This document shows, one piece after another, positions 20,143 through 34,006 of a stretch of 64,000 bases of DNA. The DNA comes from Paenibacillus amylolyticus. GTDB taxonomy: Bacteria > Bacillota > Bacilli > Paenibacillales > Paenibacillaceae. The stretch is from contig NZ_CP121451.1 of assembly GCF_029689945.1 (NCBI RefSeq), positions 62,001-126,000 on the forward strand, written 5' to 3'. Position 1 is the first letter of the stretch, and each line of letters opens with the position of its first letter. The position numbers and the translations under genes were made by a program. The notes below the pieces were generated by a model. The model saw nothing but the letters and a program-made list of their open reading frames with translations, searched no databases and was not told the DNA's origin.

Positions 20143-21138
20143 CTAAGATACAATCCTCGTATCCCGGAACTCTTCCAGAAAGTTATTCAGCCAATCCTCA
20201 CCATAATCCAGCGCACCCATATCACTTTCGATAAAAGCAACATCCAGACCCATCACCCAGAACCTTCGAGCGATAATGAAGAGATCAACTGCCTGTTCAT
20301 CTGCATCTGTAAACTTCCGAACCGACCGGTATCCTTTCATCAATGCATCCCATAGTCTTTGTTTCAGCTCCGAATCACCTGACTGCCGTTTCCTAATTTT
20401 CACTTGAGCCAGATCGTAAGCACGCCAGCTTTTGGCAGCCCACTCGAAGTCATAATGGATAAACAATTGCTTCTGTTGAAACGCATTGTTATTCCCATGC
20501 GTATCGCCATGACACAGTCCAAAGTCCAGGTCTTGGCTGGAGATCGCAACGATGCGTTCTTTTAACGTTGTGGCAAATGTATGGAGAAATGCTGCTGCTT
20601 CATGGTTCTCACCGATATACTGGATGATTCGCTCTAAGGGTTCCTCGATGAGAAATTTCAGATCCAGCTCATATCGCGGCAGCTCCACGTTCACCTGATC
20701 CATAGCCTGATGCAATTCAGCGGCAGATTGACCAAAGGCGTAACAAGACTCCTCATCCTCCAGGTTGTTCTCCGTGCCCTCAATATACCGAAACATCACA
20801 GCAACCCGCTTGCCTTCCGCAGCCTCCAGCACCGTATATCCCATATGATCTTTCTTCTCGATGTATTCTCCAATGTCGGTGTGTTCCGCAGAAGTTAGAA
20901 CGTTTTTCAGTCGAGCTAATAACGATAGCTCATACTGAACATCTGCCTCCGAAATTTCAGTGCGGTAGATACGGAGAATATACAAGCCCTTCGAAGTGCG
21001 AACCCGGTAGGTATCATTTAATCCTCTAAGCCAAAACAAACATTCTTCCCATGTTCCAATGTCATACTGATTGCTCAATGCAGACTCCAGGTACCTGGGA
21101 TTGAGCACTGAACGTAAAGCCGTCGGTTGAATGGACAT
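20143..21138 (-). CDS. Phosphotransferase (APH/homoserine kinase-like)
   Basis: A 331-residue APH-fold kinase. The N lobe begins with GLNDTYRVRTSKGLYILRIYR, which includes the ATP-binding Lys or Arg. The catalytic loop is FGLCHGDTHGNN (HGDxHxxN), and the metal-binding Asp-equivalent lies in IHYDFEWAAKSWRAYDLA. It probably phosphorylates a small alcohol or amine; the substrate is unknown. ATG at 21138 has GAAGGAG seven bases upstream. About 75-100 bases further up lies a promoter-like element shared with the sensor kinase gene at 33667. Confidence 0.85.
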   Translation of the reverse strand: MSIQPTALRSVLNPRYLESALSNQYDIGTWEECLFWLRGLNDTYRVRTSKGLYILRIYRTEISEADVQYELSLLARLKNVLTSAEHTDIGEYIEKKDHMGYTVLEAAEGKRVAVMFRYIEGTENNLEDEESCYAFGQSAAELHQAMDQVNVELPRYELDLKFLIEEPLERIIQYIGENHEAAAFLHTFATTLKERIVAISSQDLDFGLCHGDTHGNNNAFQQKQLFIHYDFEWAAKSWRAYDLAQVKIRKRQSGDSELKQRLWDALMKGYRSVRKFTDADEQAVDLFIIARRFWVMGLDVAFIESDMGALDYGEDWLNNFLEEFRDTRIVS

Positions 21139-21208
21139 ATGTATACTCCTTCAGTTTATATGATTATTTCTCATCTGATGAACGATGTAACCGTATTCAC
21201 CTATCAAC

Positions 21209-21253
21209 TTATAACATAGTCTATTTTTCGTGAATTTTCCAGAATATATATTT
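21209..21253 (-). promoter_or_regulatory. Shared promoter-like element, copy A
   Basis: Read on the minus strand: TGGAAA (21241-21236), a 17-base spacer ending AAAAATAGAC, then TATGTT (21218-21213) followed by ATAA. About 40 of 45 bases agree with 33806-33850, including most of the spacer. It lies upstream of the phosphotransferase. Confidence 0.5.
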
Positions 21254-21309
21254 CAAACTGGTTGGTGCATCAACTTTGGAATTCCAAAGTTTCCTATCTC
21301 TTGAGCGGA

Positions 21310-23083
21310 CTATAAAGGGCTGCTTGCATTGACCCGCTTCCCAGACTTCAGCCGGTTAATATGCTCTGGATCGGTTCCAGCGCTCGACAATATAGCACAT
21401 TCACGAAAGGCAAAATGTTTGCACCCCTTACACTTCTCCTCGTTCAAATGTTGTAACGCATAATTAATGGCTTCCCCAGTATGTTCAAACCGATGTGCAG
21501 GATTTAAACGCTCTAACAGACCCGTTCGTTTCAACATCTCAAGTGGCTGCTGCTGTATGCCCGATAACAATACAATCCCGCCCGACCGTTCAAAATGCTT
21601 GATTAAACTCGCCAGGTTAGCCTCACCTGTCGTATCCATAAAAGGCACCTTGCCCATGCGCAAGAGCAAAATGCCCGGTCGCCGATGAATGGAATCCATG
21701 ACCGATTTCTCGAACATATCCGCCGCGCCGAAAAAAGCGGCCCTTCAATGGTGTACAGGCTTATTTGCGGACAATCATGTCCTTCCCGAACCATGTGGGC
21801 CATAACTTTCTCATGTTTATGCTCGGGATCGGGCAGTACTTTGGCAACCTTCAACATCTCACTCATTCGCTTCACAAACAGAAGAACAGCCAGAATTAAC
21901 CCCACCTCTACAGCCGTTGTTAAACTTGTAAATACGGTAAGCAAAAAGGTAATGAGCAGAACGAGTGAATCGCTCGTTTTGGTTCTCATGACATGCACGA
22001 AGGATCTCCGTTCACTCATATTCCAGGCAACCAGCATCAGAACAGGAGCCATACTGGCAAGTGGAATATGGGATGCATAAGGCGCAAAGAGAACAAGCAC
22101 CAGCAAAACTACCACACCGTGAATTACGCCAGACCATGGCGATACTGCGCCGGATTTGATATTCGTTGCCGTACGTGCAATCGCTCCTGTTGCAGGAATC
22201 CCCCAAATAACGGCGTCACCATATTAGCGATTCCCTGCCCAATCAACTCCCGATTGCTGTTATGCCGACTTCCGGTCATGCCATCGGCAACAACAGCAGA
22301 CAGCAGCGATTCAATTCCACCCAGCATGGCTATTACAAAAGCGGGTTGCAGCAAGTTCACGATACGCTCCCAAGTGATCTCAGGCACATGAAACTGAGGC
22401 AATGCGTTAGGTATGGCGCCAAAGGACGAACCAATCGTAGCCACCTGCCCTTCAAAAAAGAAAGTTGCGACGACCGTCGAAAGAACTAGCCCCACCAGTG
22501 ATGCAGGCACCTTTGGTGCAAACTTGGGCACAAGCAGAAGAACAGCCAAACAGATTCCAGCTGTAAGCACACTGTATATATTAATCGTCGAGATGTGCAT
22601 CCCGATTTCTTTCATATTGGACCAGAAATCCTCATGTTTCTCGATGCCGCGAAGTCCCAGAAAATTCGAAATCTGTCCGCTAAAAATAATGACGGCGATC
22701 CCTGCCGTGAAACCGATCGTCACTGGCCTAGGAATGAACTTGATTAACGCCCCAAGCTTGAATACGCCCATAAGTACAAGCATCAAACCGGCCATCATTC
22801 CGGCGATCAGCAGATTCTCATATCCATACTGCATCACGATGGCGAAGAGGATCGGAATGAATGCCCCCGTTGGCCCGCCAATCTGGAACTTGGACCCACC
22901 CAGCAAGGAAATAAGAATCCCTGCGATTACTGTGGTATACAATCCATACTCCGGTTTGACCCCGGAAGCGATGGCAAAGGCCATACCGAGTGGAATTGCA
23001 ATAATACCTACAATCAGCCCCGATAACAGATCCTTGCGAAAAGCGGCAGCATTGTAACCCGCATATCTCCCCATCCATCTCAT
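21310..23083 (-). pseudogene. SulP-family anion transporter with STAS domain, two frameshifts
   Basis: About 591 residues when repaired. The membrane part (residues 1-410) starts with FRKDLLSGLIVGIIAIPLG and contains GGPTGAFIPI, the usual SulP signature; it would carry sulfate, bicarbonate or a similar anion. A STAS domain follows (GILLLRMGKVPFMDTTGEAN). An unusual short Cys-rich tail, CKGCKHFAFREC, closes the protein. Breaks: near 22201 (one G missing, LFGGIPATGAIART) and near 21732 (one T missing, EGPLFFGAADMFEK). ATG at 23083 follows GAAGG. It is downstream of an ArsR-type regulator, an arrangement known from other Bacillales. Confidence 0.85.
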
Positions 23084-23198
23084 GTACAAAAACCTTCTTT
23101 TCTTTATATATTTGAATATTTGAATATATTTAAAACACTACTCCCCTGCACATCTCCTGTCAATCGGATTGCTCACAATTCCCGCAGGAAACCAACAC

Positions 23199-23243
23199 AA
23201 AAAAAACAAGAACCTCCGGTCATTACACCCCGTTGCTCTTGTT
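23199..23243 (-). terminator. Terminator/attenuator between ArsR and SulP genes
   Basis: AACAAGA / TCTTGTT with an imperfect GC-rich inner stem; on the minus strand it runs into eight T. It lies just after the ArsR stop and before the SulP gene, so read-through would set SulP expression. Confidence 0.55.
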
Positions 23244-23250
23244 TCTTGTG

Positions 23251-23580
23251 TCAGGACTCTTTACGGATGTCTTCCAGCATGGAAATGGCATCAACCAGAT
23301 GATTGTCAAAAATCTGTTTGGTGACTGCCAGCAGGTCCTTAATCAGCGGATCACGCAGCGAGTATGTGACGGTTGTCCCTTCTTTGATTCCCTGAACCAC
23401 ATTTTTGCTGCGCAGTACAGCCAGCTGCTGTGAAACGGCAGAGCCTTCCGATCCCAGAATGCTTTGCAGTTCATTCACGTTCTTGGCTCCTTCGCTCAGC
23501 AGCTCCAGAATCTGAATCCGCATCGGGTGCGCCAACGCTTTGAAAAAATCCGCTTTAAACTGTTGTATGCTCTGATTCAT
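23251..23580 (-). CDS. ArsR-family transcriptional regulator
   Basis: A 109-residue winged-helix DNA-binding protein: KALAHPMRIQILELLSEG opens the domain, and the recognition helix is near SEGSAVSQQLAVLRSKNVV. It has no cysteine at all, so the usual ArsR/SmtB metal sites (CxC) are absent and another signal must be sensed. It probably controls its own operon with the SulP transporter downstream. ATG has AAGGGG nine bases upstream. Confidence 0.85.
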   Translation of the reverse strand: MNQSIQQFKADFFKALAHPMRIQILELLSEGAKNVNELQSILGSEGSAVSQQLAVLRSKNVVQGIKEGTTVTYSLRDPLIKDLLAVTKQIFDNHLVDAISMLEDIRKES

Positions 23581-23774
23581 ACGCTATGCCCCTTCAATCG
23601 AACTTTTGAAGATGCAAATATCATAACATACAACAGGTAACATGCTTTACTCTAACCGTGAACGGTTTGAGTGAAAAATTAAGATTGACCTTGAAGTACA
23701 CTTCAAGCTTTATACTTTATTTATATTCTCCACAGATCTTATATCTTATCTCCATCAGAAAGGGTGATTCCTCA

Positions 23775-24718
23775 ATGAATATGTATATCCATAATCACAA
23801 ACGCTCGTTGACGAGCTTTCTATTGAGAAATATATCGCAACGTTAGATACCAAGAAATTTCTTTCAACACGTGAGCTTACCCGCAAACACCTGGATCATA
23901 TGGGCTTGGAAAACATCAAACCTTATACCTTGAGTAAAACAAAATGGTCATCTTCCATCAAAGAGCGCTCCCATGAAGATATGCAGGTATTCACATTAAA
24001 CGATCAGCATTCCCGTGAACAGAGGGCCATTCTCTACATTCATGGCGGGGCGCATACACACCAGCCGCTGTCTTTACACTGGAAATTCATGGACCGTATG
24101 GCTCGGGCTCTGAATGCCAAAGTTGTTGCTCCCATCTATCCAAAGGTTCCGCATTTTAATTATCAGCACACGTATCCGAAGTTGCTCAATCTATACCGGG
24201 ATCTGCTTGCCTCCGTAAACGCCCCGGCACAACTCACCATTATGGGGGATTCCGCAGGCGGGAATATATCCCTTGCCTTGGCACATTATCTGAAAATGCA
24301 TAATCTACCGCAGCCCAAAGATATCATCTTATTGTCACCTTGTGTGGATATGGTGCTGGACAATCCGGTTATATTTGATTACGAGACCCGCGACCCTATG
24401 CTCGCTGTGGAAGGGTATGATGTCATCCGGCGGATCTGGGCAGCTGACAAACCGTTGAACGATCCGTTAATCAGTCCAATCTACGGAGACTTCGCCGGTT
24501 TGGGTAAAATCAGCATCTTTATCGGAACTCACGAAGGTTTGTTTCCTGATAATATGAAGCTCGACAAACTGCTTACGGATCAAAGAATCGATCACCAAAC
24601 GTACGTCTATCCCAAAATGAACCATGTCTTCGTCCTCTATCCGATTCCGGAAGCCAGGGATGCTCAGCGTAAAATAGTTAACATCATTAAAAACTCAACA
24701 TATGAAACCAATCAATAA
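23775..24718 (+). pseudogene. Alpha/beta hydrolase (HSL-type esterase), one frameshift near the N terminus
   Basis: About 314 residues when repaired. The oxyanion motif is YIHGGAH, the nucleophile elbow GDSAGGN, and the catalytic His lies in PKMNHVF; an Asp in the GTHEGLFPDN region could complete the triad. These features place it in the hormone-sensitive-lipase-like group of carboxylesterases. The start at 23775 (MNMYIHNHK) is in a different frame from the body. One extra A in the run near 23801 gives NHKTLVDELSIEKYIATLD and joins them. AAAGGGTGA is the ribosome binding site. A shorter protein from ATG 23900 would lack the N-terminal cap helix. Confidence 0.75.
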
Positions 24719-24767
24719 ACTGTAACGATTCCTCCACTCACCTATTTTCCCTTTGACAAAAAGCACG

Positions 24768-24808
24768 AAAAAAAGCTCAATCCCTGGACCAACGCCACCG
24801 GATTGAGC
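24768..24808 (-). terminator. Rho-independent terminator of the sugar-uptake operon
   Basis: GCTCAATCC / GGATTGAGC is followed on the minus strand by seven T. It lies 23 bases beyond the GH43 stop codon and can also stop the convergent hydrolase transcript. Confidence 0.8.
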
Positions 24809-24830
24809 TATCTTAATCTAAATCTGTCAT

Positions 24831-27305
<2,475 letters not shown>

Positions 27306-27320
27306 GTTTCTGCCCCCTTA

Positions 27321-28294
27321 TCATATCAATCGCTCTTCACCAAGGGACTTGGCAATCCCGTTGGCGATGAATATGAGCACCAGACTGACCACACTTTTGA
27401 AAATGCCTGCTGCGGTGGCAAGTGAGTAGTTACCAAGATTAATCCCGTATTTTAGAACAAAAATGTCGATCGTCTCGGATACATCCTGTACCAATCCGTT
27501 CCCCAGCAAATATTGAATCTCAAAGCCTGCGTTCAGTACGTTACCCACATTGATGATAAGCAGGATAATGATCGTTGGTTTGATGCTTGGAAGCGTGACA
27601 TTGAACATTTTGCGAAAGCGGCCGGCTCCGTCGATGGAAGCTGCTTCGTACAAGCTTGGATTAATCGAAGCCATGGCCGCCAGATAGATAATCGTGCCCC
27701 AGCCAATTTCCTTCCACATGCTGGATAGACCCACAATCCCCAGAAGTATTTGGGTTCGGCAAAAAAGTTGATCGGTGCCTCAATCAAGCCCAATTTCGTC
27801 AACAGGACATTCACAATGCCTGTTTCCGTTGACAATACATTGGCAACGATACCCGTTACGATAATCCACGACAGGAAATGCGGAAGGTAGGAAACCGTTT
27901 GCACCACGCGTTTGAACAAAATCATCCGCAATTCATTCAATAAGAGTGCCAGCCCAATTGAGCCGACAAATCCCAGAAACAGACTGATCAGGCTCATCGC
28001 TAGGGTGTTGCGAATGACACGTAAAAATGTAGGGTCCGTGAATAACGTTCGAAAATGATCCAGCCCCACCCAATCCTGCTCCATAAAACCAACGCCCGGT
28101 CTATAATTCTGAAAAGCCATCAACCAGCCCCATAATGGTCCATACGCAAAAATAGCGATAAACGCAATGAACGGAAATGACATCCACATTAATTGTCGCT
28201 GACTTTTCATCCTGGACAGGTTATACCCAATCCAGCTTGTTCCCGCGGGGATATGGCTGGTCTTTAACGAAGGCTGCAACTCCTTTTTGGCCAT
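27321..28294 (-). pseudogene. Sugar ABC transporter permease (LplB/YteP-like), one frameshift
   Basis: About 324 residues when repaired, six to seven membrane helices. The N-terminal part contains FAYGPLWGWLMAFQNYRPG, a hallmark of the LplB/YteP group. The EAA loop reads YEAASIDGAGRFRKMFNVTL. The break is near 27730, with one G missing: FWGLWGLSSMWKEIGWG. ATG at 28294 (MAKKELQ) follows AAGGAG; an ATG 24 codons earlier has none. It lies between the solute-binding protein and the LplC-like permease. Confidence 0.85.
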
Positions 28295-28386
28295 GTCTTT
28301 TCTCTCCTTGCTTACGAGTTTATCTATATCATCCAGTCTGGATGAATCGATTACATTCCTATCCAATCTCCCGAATCTGGCGTGTA

Positions 28387-28419
28387 AGAAAGGCTACGGG
28401 AGTTACCCATAGCCTTTCT
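28387..28419 (-). promoter_or_regulatory. Intercistronic hairpin after the solute-binding protein gene
   Basis: AGAAAGGCT / AGCCTTTCT with extra G-C pairs forms a strong hairpin 14 bases after the stop of the solute-binding gene. It is not followed by a good T tract, so it more likely stabilises the upstream mRNA or partly terminates. That would give more binding protein than permease. Confidence 0.5.
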
Positions 28420-28432
28420 GTGTGTCAGGCCT

Positions 28433-30101
28433 TTATCCCCACAGTTCCATGCGTCTGCGGACTTCTTCCGTCAGCGCATCTTCATACGCTTTAATATCTG
28501 CACTTTCCTTAAGCGTGGCTTGATATTCTTCCCAAGCTTTATCAAACTCGGCTGGTGAAGTCATAATCACTTTGGGCAGCCATTTGCGTTTTACATCGTC
28601 CATCTTCTGTTTGGCGATGGTCTCCGGTTTATTTGGTTCGAAATTATAGGTATAGATTGGGAACCACGGTTCATTTTCCTCCGCTGGCTCCAGGAAGTCG
28701 GTAAACTTCGTATAGCCGTATGCCTTCAGCACTTTTTTGTCGATGTCATTTAATGTGGCAAGGTACTCCTCTGGCTGCTCCTTAGGGTCAAGGGCATTCT
28801 TCCCGTCAGCGGTCATACCTTCATGATGCGGGAAATAGACCAATGGGCTCCCCGTATTCGCCAGTACCCAGTCCGGATCTTTGGAATTCGCACGTTGCTC
28901 TTCATTCCTGGAGAACACACCTTTTCATCCACTTGGTAATCCACGCCTTCCTGTCCCCAGGTTCTCAATACCTCCATCTCAGGGTCCAGCAAGTCATTGA
29001 TATATTGAAGTGCCCCCTCGATATCCTCGCAGCTCTTAGTAATGGCCAAGCCGCCATTTACGTTAAGGATTGGATTGTTCTGATAGCGCCCTTTAACATC
29101 CTCGGAGAGTGTAATGGACAACGGTACATACGTTTTGTCATACAATTTTTGCTTCACGAGTGATGCCTCGGCGTCAAGGAACTGCCATCCTTGATCCACC
29201 ATGCCCAGCACACGTCCGGTTGAAATTTTGGATATATATTGATCATAGTTTGCTGTAAAGGTTTCGTTATCGACCAGGCCTTGATGATATACCTCATTGA
29301 TCTTCTTGAAATATGCCTTTGCTTCCGGAGTGGTATTGTAGTTTTTGGCCGTCAGCGTTTCCTTATCAACGATGGCTGCGCCTTCGTTCGGATAACCAGC
29401 CATGAAGAGCGGAGGGTTCTCCAGTGCGAAATAACGCCAGTCATAGGAGATAATTTCAAATCCAATCGTTGGCTGACCATCCACGGTCGGATGAGCTGCT
29501 TTATACCGTTCAATCAAGTCAAAGTATTGGTCAAGTGTTTTGATTGTCGGATAATTATCCCACTCGAGTACGGCCTTCTGAATCCAGAACGCTTCTCCAT
29601 CATGGGATACTTTCATCGATTTTCCTTGTATATTGCCGAATTGAGGAATGAAGTAGATATGTCCATCGGTCGTATTTTTCATCTTCTTCCAGTCTTCGCC
29701 CAGATAATTTTTGATATTTGGATATTTATCGATGTAATCCTCAAGCGGTACTAATGCCCCCGCTGCTACCAGTTGCTGAGTACCATCACTTCCATCAATA
29801 AAATCTGGATATTCGCCGCCTGCAATGAGTACACCAATTCGCTCTTTGGCTGTTTGGCCCGTAAGCCAGTCCATCGTAACTCTGACGCCTGTTTCTCCTC
29901 AATCGCTTTTAGCACCCGATTATCGTCAGGCGCAATTTTTCCCGGTACGGCGAAAAATGCGGAAAATTGTTTCAATTCCCTTCCATCTGCTGTCTTTTCC
30001 CCTGTTGAGGACGATCCCGGTGTACATCCAGCGAGTGCGATGACCAGTATTAAAGCCAGCAGAGTGCTATACCTGATTCTTTTTCTAACAACCTTTTTCA
30101 T
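28433..30101 (-). pseudogene. Extracellular sugar-binding lipoprotein (LplA/LipO-like), two frameshifts
   Basis: About 556 residues when repaired, the size of the large CUT1 binding proteins paired with YesN/YesM systems. The signal peptide ends in the lipobox LAGC (Cys about 25). The body shows IAGGEYPDFIDGSD, WDNYPTIKTLDQYFDLIERY and the C-terminal TSPAEFDKAWEEY, usual for the LplA group. Breaks: near 29897 (one A missing, EEKTGVRVTMDWLTGQ) and near 28921 (one G missing, VDEKGVFSRNEEQ). The start is one of two adjacent ATGs behind GGAGGGG; 30101 has the better spacing. It captures the oligosaccharide for the two permeases downstream. Confidence 0.85.
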
Positions 30102-30136
30102 CATGACCCCTCCATCGATTATATTGACAGAAGCTT

Positions 30137-30156
30137 TTTGGAAAGCGCTTTCCAAA
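30137..30156. promoter_or_regulatory. Perfect 20-bp LacI/CcpA-type operator
   Basis: TTTGGAAAGCGCTTTCCAAA is fully palindromic with the central GCGC typical of LacI-family operators and of catabolite-responsive elements. It lies 36 bases before the solute-binding protein start and after the YesN-like gene, so it probably controls the transporter-GH43 operon. Confidence 0.7.
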
Positions 30157-30263
30157 GGCTGACTTAAAATTATCATGCTTCCATGCCTCTCTCAACGGGA
30201 TAAACTATAGTTGGAATCCCACTAATTCCAGTACCTGCTAAAAAAAAATATCCCGCCACTCCG

Positions 30264-31855
30264 TCAAGGAGTACAGGATGTGGAATCAAGAGAGTACCCC
30301 GCATGGGCACGTTTACGGTATTGTGCAGGCGTCTCCCCATGAGTTTCTCGAACCGGCTGATAAAGTAATCGGAATCCCGATATCCCACCATTGTTGCAAT
30401 TTCGTATACTCTTTGATCTGTTCTGCGCAACAGCCTGGCGGCTTCCTCCACACGCAATTGATTCAAATAATCACTGAAGCTGATCGAGTAATGCTTTTTG
30501 AAAATCTGTCCCAGATATGCGCTGTTCATGTAAAACTGCTCTCCCAGCAATTTCAGGCTGATATTTTCTCTGTAATGCTCGTGAATGAAGGCCTCAATTT
30601 TGGCCAATACGCCCATTGCATTCGACTTTTGCTGCTCTTTCAATTTCTCAGCACACATGATCGAGAACTCGCATAAATGATCAATGTTTTCCTCCATGGA
30701 TAACATCGCGTAATTCACCTTCAGAAAAGCCGATTCCATCAGCCCGGAATCTGGAGTGACCGTATCATCATTCAAGAGATCCAGCAAATTGTATGCCAAA
30801 TAATGCAAGTGGATTCGGACCATACCAGGCTCGATTCGCTCATCCAGAAAATATTGAAAGATGGTCTTGGCATGGCTGTATATCTCATCCGTCTGCTGTT
30901 CCTCAATAGACCTGACTAACCCGTCGAACAACTGTTTTTCGATCTGTCCCGGCCGATGAATAAATAGGTTTGTATCCATACGCTCAAAGTAATACATGGG
31001 TCCGCATGTGGTGAAGAAACGTAAGCTTTTCATGATGCCGCAGGATTGATAAGACTCGTGTAGCGCCTCCAGCCCATACACTTCCTTCCCGACATAACAT
31101 GCAATAGCCGCCTCTTGGCCTTGGCTCAGCCCGGTATGTAAACGGGTTAAATATTGCTCCAAGGCCACTGCCTCACGGTTCACCATCAGGTCCGTAACAA
31201 TAAGCAGAACCGCATTTTTATCACCTGTGAACGGCTTCAGAACTTGTCCCGGAAGGGTCTTGCCCACCCATGCCTCAACCTGTGCGCACCAATCCGTTTC
31301 ATGCTCCGGATCGGCTTCCACCTCAATCAGGATGCAGCGCAGGTTGCTGGCATCCTGATAGTGCGGCTGCAAACTCGTAACCGCATCCTCTTCCGCTACC
31401 CCAAGCAATATCGACTGCATATGCTGGGCCATAATCATGCGATCCTTTTTGTTTTGATTTCGCTTCTCTTCCGTCCGTGCACGAAAGGCGTCTCTGAATT
31501 CCTCAAGCACCTGAACCAGTTCGGTCTTCACAATAGGCTTGAGAATATAGTCGTTCACCTGATATTTAATCGCCTGCTTGGCATATGCGAACTCATAGAA
31601 TCCACTTAAGAGAATCAGCTTGATGTCACCGCCATATTGCTCGTACAAGGTTTGGGCAAGCTGCATTCCGTCCATTTCCGGCATCTTGATGTCGGAAATG
31701 ACCAGATCGGGCTGCTCAGCACGTATGCACTCCATGGCTTGCATACCATTGGAAGCCTGACCGCTAATCTGAAATCCGTAAGACTCCCAATCTATTAATA
31801 AAAGAAGTCCTTGGCGAATAAATGGCTCATCATCTACAATCAGCACATTGATCAT
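30264..31855 (-). pseudogene. YesN-type response regulator (REC plus AraC HTH), frameshift near the C terminus
   Basis: About 531 residues. The receiver domain begins MINVLIVDDEP, with the phosphorylatable Asp in VISDIKMPEMDG (about 55). A long middle region follows, and the AraC-type double HTH occupies the last 100 residues (FYMNSAYLGQIFKKHYSISF, then VGYRDSDYFISRFEKLMG). One G is missing near 30322. Repaired, the end reads GETPAQYRKRAHAGYS and stops at 30264, the normal family C terminus. It is encoded four bases after its cognate kinase and lies directly upstream of the sugar transporter operon it probably activates. Confidence 0.85.
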
Positions 31856-31859
31856 ATCA

Positions 31860-33667
31860 TCACTCCTTATCCTTAGATGCCTGCATAAGAGGAATTTGAA
31901 TACCAATCGTTGTTCCCTTCCCCTTTTCACTGAATATGTGCACCTGAACGAAATCATCAAAATACATCCGCAACCGAATATATGCGTTCATCATACCAAT
32001 GCTGGTAAGCTCGCTCATCCGATCCATACTTGGGTCTTGCATCATTGTACGGAGCGAAGCCAGCTTGTCCTGATCCATACCGACGCCGGTGTCTCGAATG
32101 GAAATGTACAGTTCCTTGCTCCGAATTTCAAATAATACCTCCACAACCCCATCATTCGCCGTTCCTTCAATGCCATGGATACAAGCATTCTCCACAAAGG
32201 TAAGAACGGTCAGCTTGGGGATCATCATCGCAGCAATGGATTCGTCTGTCACCCTGATTGCGAATTGCAGCTTTTCGCCAAAGCGATACTGCTGGATACT
32301 CAGATAACTCTCCACGAAATGGATTTCCTCTGCAATGGTGATCAGATCGTCGCCCCAGTTGATCGTCTGACGCAGCAGCAGTGCCAGTCTATGAATGACA
32401 TCGGAGGTCTCAAGTTCTTGCTTGATCAAGCTCCGCATACGGATCGTTTCCAGTGTATTGAACATGAAATGCGGATTCACCTGACTTTGAAGGGCTTTCA
32501 GCTCCGCCTGCTTTTGGAGAGCTCAAGGGCTTGCCGCTCCACCTGACCCTTAAACACAATCTCAATCAGATTCTTGATCTTGATGACCATCATGTTATAA
32601 CTATGGGTTAGGCTGCCGATCTCGTCCTTGCCCGCAGGTCCCGATATCACCTCAAATTTCTCATGCTTCACCTGGTCCAGATGCTTCGCTATCCGATCCA
32701 CTCTGATGACCAGCGATCTGGATATCAACCAGATCAGCAGTGTTGGTACCAGCAGATTAAGAATGATCAACAACGTCAAATTAAGCTTGGAATTAATAAT
32801 CTCCGACAGAACGTCCACTTTCTCCGTGCTGACGACAATCTGCCAATCCTCGGACACAACGGGAATCGATTGCATGGATTGAACAGGGTCAATTGGACTG
32901 TTCGTAATCAGCTTAAATGGCTTGCGAGTCTGATTCATATCTGAATCGTTCGAGAAAATGACCCTGTCATCCGAAACGACATACACTTTCCCGTTCGCTC
33001 CCTCATTTTTAAGCGATTTGTTGATGAAGGCGTAGTCCAGATCAACTTTTAACACCTTTTCAACCTGCTGCTCCCCAAAGTAATCCAGCTTACGAATAAT
33101 GCTGACTTTGCGTCCTCCCTGACTTTGAGACATCTCCGCCTGCTGCTTGTCAAAATACGAATAGATCATGATATGGTCACTCGTGTTCATCAGCGCTTGA
33201 TACCATTCACTTTTCTTCACCTCGTCATCCAGCTTAATGAAGTTTCCTCCATTGACGAAGGTATCATTGCCAACATAGAACGTAATTTGGTTCACCTGCT
33301 GGTAACTGTAGTAGTACCTGACCAGATTGTTGTTGCTAAGCATCTCATAATAGGCAGAATAATAGTCTTCCTGATCGCGATACTTGTACTCCATGAAACG
33401 GTTCAGTGTTCCATCGGTATAGAGAAAATTGGACACATACAAGCTATTGTCTATACTATTACGCAGGTTGAACTTGATCCTTTGCTGCATTTCATTGAAC
33501 CGGCTGTGCTCCTTCTCCTCAATGTTACCTTTGATGCTTTGGTAAAACACCGTATTCGTGACCAGGACCGGAACCAGCACACAAAAAATGAACAATATGT
33601 ACAACTTCGTTTTGAGACTCCAGTCTTCCAGAAACTGAATACGCTTACAGTATGTCTTGCGGCTCAT
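31860..33667 (-). pseudogene. YesM-type sensor histidine kinase, one frameshift
   Basis: About 602 residues when repaired. One membrane helix near residues 20-40, an extracellular dCACHE-like sensor to about 285, a second helix (LTLLIILNLLVPTLLIWLIS), a HAMP linker, then the His_kinase motif LQSQVNPHFMFNTLE with the phosphorylated His and the HATPase (ENACIHG, DTGVGM). One A is missing near 32517 (LSKKQAELKAL). The gene forms a pair with the YesN-like regulator and should sense an extracellular sugar. A promoter-like element shared with the phosphotransferase gene lies 140 bases upstream. GGAG is 13 bases before the ATG, which is rather far. Confidence 0.85.
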
Positions 33668-33805
33668 GTCTTATCGTTGTCTCCTCTAACGATTACATAA
33701 CATCAACGTAATCACTCAACGCCATCATGGATGAACTTATTCCCCTGTTGAAAAGCTTTATTGTTTCCATGCATCTCAACATGGCGAAGCCCTTCATCCA
33801 TCCAC

Positions 33806-33850
33806 ATATAACATAGTCTATTTTTAATTTATTTTCCAGAATATCAATTT
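33806..33850 (-). promoter_or_regulatory. Shared promoter-like element, copy B
   Basis: Same layout as copy A at 21209-21253: on the minus strand TGGAAA (33838-33833), a 17-base spacer ending AAAAATAGAC, and TATGTT (33815-33810). It lies 140-180 bases upstream of the YesM-like kinase gene. Confidence 0.5.
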
Positions 33851-34006
33851 AATGAAGTGGGGATTAGCTGAATTCATTCATTTCGCTTCTTATCTGTTCA
33901 CATATCCCTATCCCCAAAAAATTCTATAATCCACTTGTAAATTATATTATTCCGGGTATAATACTTGGTATATAGAAAAGTGAAGCTGACTGGAGTGAAT
34001 AACGCC

